From Porites lobata (lineage: Eukaryota; Cnidaria; Anthozoa; Scleractinia; Poritidae): a stretch of DNA of 64,000 nt. The stretch is taken from the NCBI GenBank assembly GCA_942486035.1, contig CALNXK010000179.1, positions 659,501 through 723,500 of the forward strand. The letters run 5' to 3'. Made by a program: the position numbers and the translations under genes. Under the pieces are notes generated by a model. That model searched no databases, had not been told where the DNA came from, and saw only the letters and a program-made list of their open reading frames with translations. Below are positions 58,242 to 64,000 of the stretch, in pieces; the stretch's first letter is position 1; each line of letters starts with the position of its first letter.

Positions 58242-58707
58242 GCTTAATGTATCACGATCGGGATACATTTGATTTTAGTCAACGCCACGTGACCAAAAAT
58301 CAACCAATGGCAGTCCCTGTTTAGTTGAGTGAAAGTCTAGGAATATAACAATTATTATTTATTCAAAATATTTCCCCAATTCTGACTGGCTAAAAGCACA
58401 CGCATAATTCACCATAACCACTTACTGATTACCAAATTTGGAAGAATTTTGTGTTTAACGAGGAAATGACGTCAAAAATGCAGCCTTCTATAGGTTAATG
58501 CACCCTTAACCGAGAAGACCTGGGGACAAGGTTGAGTTGTTTTCGTTGTGAAAACTAAAATGGGGGAGACACTTCACTCGTTTCAAGAGTAAGATCTACA
58601 GCTGGAACTAGGCGAAATAATGGCTAAAAACATAGCAAAAACAGCAAGAAGACAACTCGGAGAGCGACATCCGCTATTTGGAGAATATTTTTATCGAAGA
58701 TAAACTT

Positions 58708-59400
58708 AAGGTGGCTCGACTGGATTTTTTTAGGGCGATACCTCCCAAGTTTGAGCCTTAACTACGTCGACATGAGTAAAGATATCGAAAAAAAGTTACC
58801 ACAACTGTATTACATAAAGATGAAAATTTTTTATGATCTGAGTTTTATTGCAATCGGAGTCGCCATGGCAACGTAATGACGCCATTACGTTTTTCATTTA
58901 TCCTTGTGTTTCTCTGTACCAGGAGTTTTTTGAAGAAATCGCTTAAGGGAGTATGTACCTGCCATAATTGCGTCCATTGTGGCAAAGTTTGAAGAAATTC
59001 TATGAGAGCGTTTTCGAAATACTTTGAAATGCAGTCTTAAGAATCATAAAAACAGTGAAATAGCCTGCTAGCCGCTCAATTCGCTAATATATTAAGAAGA
59101 TGATAAGCTTTGGGAACCCGGCTTCATCTCATAGTGGATTGATTCCATTGAAAACTGCATACAAAAAAAGAGGAGAATTGCTCTGGGCGATCGCGAGTAA
59201 GAAGGATTTTATTAACTTGCATTCAGCTGCTTTTGATACAGTTTTTGAAGGTAATTTGGTCCATGCCTAAAAATTTCGCATTTTTCCAAAAACCGCTCGA
59301 TAAATTTTTTTATAAATTCGACAATTCCGAGATAAATCGTCAAGAAATATTCCGATCCCTGCAAGTTTTAAGAACATTGAAAACAGGGAAGGCTTTTAAA
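58708..59400 (+). mobile_element. Diverged copy of the GGTGGCTCGA-type repeat
   Basis: It starts TTAAGGTGGCTCGACTGG and follows 47938-48290 and 48375-48560 in order (CTACGTCG, then AACCGCTCGATAAATT), with many substitutions and without the inserted transposon. It is therefore an older, uninterrupted member. Confidence 0.6.
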
Positions 59401-59988
59401 TAGGGCCTCAAATATAGCCAATTTTCCCCCCAGATTTTGTGTTTACAAGCGAGCGTCCTCATTATTCACTGGCATTGTAATCCTCTTCAGCCTAATCAGC
59501 CTCGGAGGATAACACCACCCTCCTCAATCTACATAAATCTTTCAGTTGATGTACTCAGCCTCATCCAATAATTGTTAATTATTTCGGCCGCCGGTTCACG
59601 ACCAAAGTACCAAGCTGAATGTTAGATCCATTAGAGGGGGAAAGTGTGATGATAACTGAAGGTCTTCTTCGATGTAACGTGAATTCCAAGGTCAATTTCT
59701 GAGAAGATAGCATGATTTTAGGCGGTAAAAAGCTGAACTCTGAAACGAGCTTCCTAGCTACAAGCGTGGCAAACTCGTCTGCAAAGTGAGACACTGAAAA
59801 TGCCTCCTATATCTCTATTTTCACTGTCATTAAAAGCTGATAGTCCAAATTGCTTTAATTTTCTCTGAAAAAACGTCTACCGTTAAAATTCATCACCAAA
59901 AGCATTGCTTGATTGCCAAAACGCAAAACTGCAAAAACAACCGCCCAGGCTAGATTGATGACGTCATATTGCAGACACCCAAGAGATA
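59401..59988. other. Intergenic host DNA, no gene seen
   Basis: No coding signal or recognised repeat was found. Confidence 0.3.
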
Positions 59989-60285
59989 GTTAACAATTAT
60001 TCTTCGAGCCTGAATGGGCTGTTAACTCAGAGGCCATGAGGGTGAGAGGAATAATTGTTAAGTATTTTCTTGTCGTTTAGTCAAATCCAACTAGTTGGTA
60101 AAAAATATCGAGACAAAACAACTTTAGCTAGCAAAATGCGATTCAGCCGCCATTGTTTTGGTTTTCAAAGCCGGCACTTTACGCTACTAGTGGGCTATGG
60201 CTATAACATATAGCCTAGTACAGTAACTCAACCAATCAAACGCAGATGATTGATAAAAGACCACTAGTTGGATTTTACTAAATAT
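59989..60285. repeat. Foldback repeat with TTAACAATTATTC and AATCCAACTAGTTGG arms
   Basis: TTAACAATTATTC (59990) is inverted at 60049-60061. AAATCCAACTAGTTGG (60083) is inverted with one base missing at 60261-60276. The two nested inverted pairs suggest a MITE or a pair of abutting MITEs. Confidence 0.55.
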
Positions 60286-60825
60286 AAATATAGCCAACTC
60301 GTGTTTGTACCTCGTTGTGTGAGCCACTGCACTTTTCCCGAGCGATGCGAATTTTGACAAAATTATGACCTTTCTTACGGCCCTAACTTGGCGGGAATTG
60401 AACTGACCTCTCCGCTGTTTTGAAATCTCCGATTAACAGATCGGGGCAGCGGAGAGCCGCTCCGTTACGGAAATCCTCCAGCTCCCCCGCCCCCCACCCC
60501 CCCAGAATCACCATTTTTTTCGTGTAAACAGAAGCCCTTTCCTTTGTGGTTTTCTTTGGGCACGAAAGTTATCCGCTATAGGCATTTTCATGGTGAAGTC
60601 ATTGTTTAATTTACATTTTTGCTCATAGCACACGTTCAATGATTAAAAAAGCTGGTCAATTTCAGCAGAGTTTCAGGTCTTTCCAATCAATAACATTTAG
60701 GAAATAGCAGCAATCGAAAACTAGAAAATTGCCAGGTGGCAAAAACGTCAATGAGCTCATACATTCTTTGCAAAAATTTTCAGAATAAACTCAATTTACA
60801 TGAGCCACAGCAAGAGTTTCGACTA
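60286..60825. other. Intergenic host DNA, no gene seen
   Basis: Contains a C-rich run near 60483-60502. No gene is seen. Confidence 0.3.
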
Positions 60826-60960
60826 AGACCCTGTTTACATGGAGTGGGGGACCCCGGACTAGTGGGGTTGGTTTCTTTTGTTTTCACGCTCTGGGGGACA
60901 CAAAACAAAAGAAACCTACCCCACTAGACCGGGGTCCCCCACTCCATGTAAACAGGGTCT
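60826..60960. repeat. 135-bp foldback MITE
   Basis: AGACCCTGTTTACATGGAGT and its exact complement bound a near-perfect hairpin; the arms continue through GGGGGACCCCGG. It resembles, but is not identical to, the TTTACA-type ends of the element at 32957-33791. Confidence 0.8.
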
Positions 60961-61612
60961 AAAAAAAGGTTTGTGTAAAAGTTGAAATACTCACATGAAC
61001 TTGTCTTTTTTTTTTCTGGTCGATTCCCCCATACATTCCTTAAACAAAAGCCTTCAAATACGCTTTGTTTTGATTCAGAAGTTTCGTTGATTTCCACCCT
61101 TTTTCTCAAATATCTAGCCGCAGTCGTGTTGGGCTCGTGAGAAGGTAGCTCGTGAGTGCCGTCGCCGTCGTTGTTGCTTAAGCTCCCTATTTTGTAACAA
61201 GGACAATGTTTCACCGAACGTAATGCTAAGAGAGAAGGTTCTTACAATCGAAAAAAGAAAAACTAAAATGTCCTTATAATTTTATTTCCAAAAAAACACG
61301 AACGAAAGACGATGTTCCTGAGCATGAAAATACACTGTTTTTTGTTTTGTCTTTTTTTTTTCAGTTTCTTGTTTTTCGATAGCAGACCAGGAAGCTGTTA
61401 GCCGATCTCCCTCCTTATTGCGAATAAAAGTTTTAGCTCTGCAAAGCGGCCCTTGTTAGTTCTTTTCGCGTTAGCGGGAAGAACCCCCGTCATCTTGGAT
61501 GTCGCAATATTATTATTACCTAGATCAGTCAAAAGTTAAGTGACTCCGCGGTAATATTGGCTATAGCAGTGTCCAAGCGTTGCACTCAAGACTTCGAGTA
61601 CTGGATTTTTGG

Positions 61613-61759
61613 TTACTGTACTATTCGGCCATTCCAGAACAATGTTTTCAAAGAATACTTTTTCTCTGTATTTGCTGACTTTGGGGTACCATTTTCGATT
61701 AACTTCCACTCTTCCTCGACATTTTTAGGCTTCCGAAAAGCTCTGGAACAAGACGCCAT
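61613..61759 (-). other. Short coding-like fragment, possible DNA-binding domain of a tyrosine-recombinase-type gene
   Basis: A 48-codon - strand frame (CAT 61757-61759 to a stop at 61613) contains SRAFRKPKNVEEEWKLIENG, then TPKSANTEKKYSLKTLFW. The pattern P-x-S/N-T-x-K-x-x-x-x-x-x-x-F-x-x-W is seen in N-terminal SAM-like domains of Crypton-derived proteins in animals. There is no surrounding support, so this is a weak call. Confidence 0.2.
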
Positions 61760-62689
61760 GTCCTCTTCGGATAGTGCCGTTCGTTTTTTGGTATGCTAAT
61801 TTCCAAAGTTCACAAATAAAAGCGTCATTGTTATCAACTCCATTATAGTCCAGGCATTTTGTCGTCGGACCTGTAACTAATTGCAAAAGAAGCTTTCTCA
61901 TCATTTACCAGTTAGAAATATCCCATACATGAACATACCAAAAGTCCCCAAAGATCCAAGCATGGGAACACCTCTAAACAGGACTCTTAACATGAGTCCC
62001 TTTTTCGCATAGCATGAAAACGAGGCTGTAAACCGGAAGTTAGTGTTTTGCTTTTGTTATTGATATAAATCGAGCCATTTCGTCCAAACTAAGAATATAT
62101 TCTTAAGAAAAAATTATTTTAAGGCTTTAACCGTGAAAAAATTTCCCAAAAATTTATCATTTGAATAAGTAAAATATTAACGATTTTTAGAATCTATGTA
62201 TACTCCCCAGCAGTGAGATTTGATTTTGCTGAAACATTACGAGACAAAATTGCTTAAGACTCGCGACAAAAAAGTCCTATATAATCACCAGAAAACCCCT
62301 CTTTAACTCAATTCTACATGTGCCTTATACAAAATTAATTTTTAAATACGCTAGTCTTCCGAATCTTAACTTTCGTAGCCTACAGTGTTCGAAAAATGTG
62401 TGCGCGAAGACCCTTTGCAGGCCGGGGAACACTGTATACCATTCAGCATTTTTGCGACAAATGCACCTCATACTGGTAGCCTACAGTCAGACTAACAGTT
62501 GCACCTGATTAACTAAAGAAGCGATTCTGGGGCAGGCGGCAAGTCCGTTGCAACAGAAAATACTTGATGTCGAGCCTTACTTCACGAGCATATTGTTAAA
62601 ACAGTTTCTTCCTGCTTCTCAAGTTAAGCTCAAATTAATCGTGTTCAGCACGTGTTTGACAGATTGACTTTAACCACAATAATTCACCC
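61760..62689. other. Intergenic host DNA, no gene seen
   Basis: No coding signal or recognised repeat was found. Confidence 0.3.
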
Positions 62690-63365
62690 GGGGTGAACAC
62701 GTTAGTGTTTAGTAAGTTGTTTTATTGCTCTTCCGCCTGGTCCAATGCAGCGGACACTAACCTTCTCAAGCTCCAAGCAGTACAGAACTTTGCAGACCAG
62801 GTTATCTGTGCTTCCAGAAAATTTGACCACGTTACTCCGCTTCTGAAAGAACTACATTGGCTACCTATTAAATCTCAGCTATACCTCCGTGACGCCGTGC
62901 TTGCTTTTAAGTATGACTGGCTCCGCTTCTACTTACCCCTCATAGACGTTTCCAGAAGCTCCCAACTTCTGCATATACCCTTATTTAAAACCGTAAATCT
63001 GGACAAAGGACATTCTTTTACCGTATAGTAAGTCTGTGGAACAATTTAGATAATTTCCTCAAACTCTGTAACTCTGCTCGTAATTTAGAGCGTAAACTTA
63101 AAGCCGAATTATTTGCTGCTTTCCTATCTTATCGGTCTTGGTTTGTATCATATCTATTTTATTGTATTTTCTAAAGTTTTTGTTGCAGTTGTAATTCTAC
63201 TGAATATTTATTTACTTTTTAGCTTTCTTAATTTTTTCCCTTAAACATTTTATTATTATAATTTTGTAATTTTTAGATTTACCGTACTCTCAACGTCAGT
63301 GATTATCATTGTCACTGAAAAGCCCTCTCTTTAGGGAGTGTCAATTAAAGTTTGTATTGTATTAC
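62690..63365 (+). mobile_element. 3' fragment of a non-LTR retrotransposon (L2/CR1-type)
   Basis: 62690-63030 encodes the end of a LINE reverse transcriptase: FSKLFYCSSAWSNAADTN, then LKLQAVQNFADQVI, RKFDHVTPLLKELHWLPIK and LRDAVLAFK. The 3' untranslated part ends around TGTCAATTAAAGTTTGTATTGTATT (to 63362), a short-repeat tail typical of this group. The 5' part is missing. Confidence 0.7.
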
Positions 63366-64000
63366 CCGCGTAATTTGAGACTGGTTGAGTCATAAGAGAA
63401 ACTTTCTTTTCGGTATCGTTAGGATACCTTCAATCCCGTAATTTTCTTTTTAAAATCGAAACGCGAATGTGCGTATTGGAATTCCCATTGACTTTGTAAT
63501 TTTCAACTTGAACCGGAACTTTGGCGTTGCATGGCGCACGCTTTATTTATTACTTCGTTTTAAGTCAGTGAAAACATTTCCTTCGGCTTTAGCGAAAATG
63601 GTCGCCAGTTTCATAAAAGTTGATACGATTCCTAGACTTTTTCTTAAAATTTTGAAGAAAAAAATTAGATGAATTTACTAATAAACTAAGCTTTGTGACT
63701 TCCGAAAAAAGTAAGCGCGAAGCGATGAGTGAAGTCACAGGTTTTTTCACCGAGGTGAATGATCAGTTCGTTTTGGAAGTCTCTGCTCAAGACACCCAAG
63801 TCAAATATTTTTTTTCTTGAATTATATTACCTTAGAACACGATATTACTTTTACTTTCAGACCAGTTTAAAATTATCATTTTAAAGTTCTAAATTCGCTT
63901 GCGGAAGACAGAATTCCTCGCTAAATACTTTACCTAGATAGCTAACAATCGTGGATATTTTCTACAGGTTTTACGTGCTTTTTTCTGATTTAAGAATCTT
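63366..64000. other. Intergenic host DNA, no gene seen
   Basis: The frame at 63469-63672 has no protein character. No repeat family is recognised. Confidence 0.3.

Noticed and set aside
60924..61214. 96-codon - strand frame
   Set aside because: Its C-terminal part is the translated arm of the foldback MITE at 60826-60960, and no conserved domain is seen.

Overview
The window is a piece of a cnidarian, most likely anthozoan (coral or anemone), nuclear genome that carries one nearly complete Polinton/Maverick (adintovirus-like) element. The host call is an inference. It rests on a pair of single-exon rhodopsin-class GPCR genes, an FGF-like terminal exon, Penelope-type retroelements with GIY-YIG endonuclease remnants, L2/CR1-type LINE debris and many foldback MITEs. 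No species can be named from the sequence.

The centre is the element at 8577-30836 (22,260 bp). It is AT-rich compared with its flanks, has 109-bp perfect terminal inverted repeats starting 5'-AGTAGTT, and is bracketed by the 6-bp direct repeat AAAGAA (8571-8576 and 30837-30842), the expected Polinton target-site duplication. It carries the full expected gene set: protein-primed family B DNA polymerase, rve integrase with chromodomain, FtsK/HerA-type packaging ATPase, adenain-type cysteine protease, double-jelly-roll major capsid, minor (penton-like) capsid, pX/pVI-like basic membrane-active proteins, a parvovirus-type PLA2 protein and a fiber with phage-tail-like repeats. It also has a zinc-ribbon VLTF3-like factor, a Bro-N/VRR-NUC/zinc-finger protein, a putative ssDNA-binding protein, a DUF5754-like protein, a two-TM protein and about a dozen small unknown genes.

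Gene layout in the element: polymerase, VLTF3-like protein and one unknown gene on +; two unknowns on -; one unknown and the Bro-N protein on +; three small paralogs, the 2TM protein, fiber and ATPase on -; then a divergent 23-bp gap and the + structural block (coiled-coil, penton, basic protein, capsid, pX, protease); three small genes on -; PLA2 and integrase on +; and the ssDNA-binding, DUF5754-like and end genes on -. Two regulatory patterns recur. Near-perfect AT-rich hairpins sit at gene 3' ends, usually between convergent stop codons, and TAAATG / TAAAATG motifs overlap many start codons. Several core genes are broken by single-base shifts in homopolymers or by in-frame stops, although the two TIRs are identical.

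Left flank (1-8570): a 3.1-kb repeat element (661-3786) whose inverted partner lies at 40654-44249, a large foldback element (4846-6510), small hairpins, and no convincing host gene. Right flank (30843-64000): exon-like modules in three copies, a TTAA-flanked foldback, a 1.7-kb foldback, LINE and Penelope fossils, the second copy of the 3-kb element, GPCR gene 1 (45385-46335), a head-to-tail duplicated repeat block (47902-50565), GPCR gene 2 (51941-52822) followed by a ghost of a third copy, an FGF-like last exon on the - strand (55308-55555), and a MITE-rich tail ending with a LINE 3' fragment.
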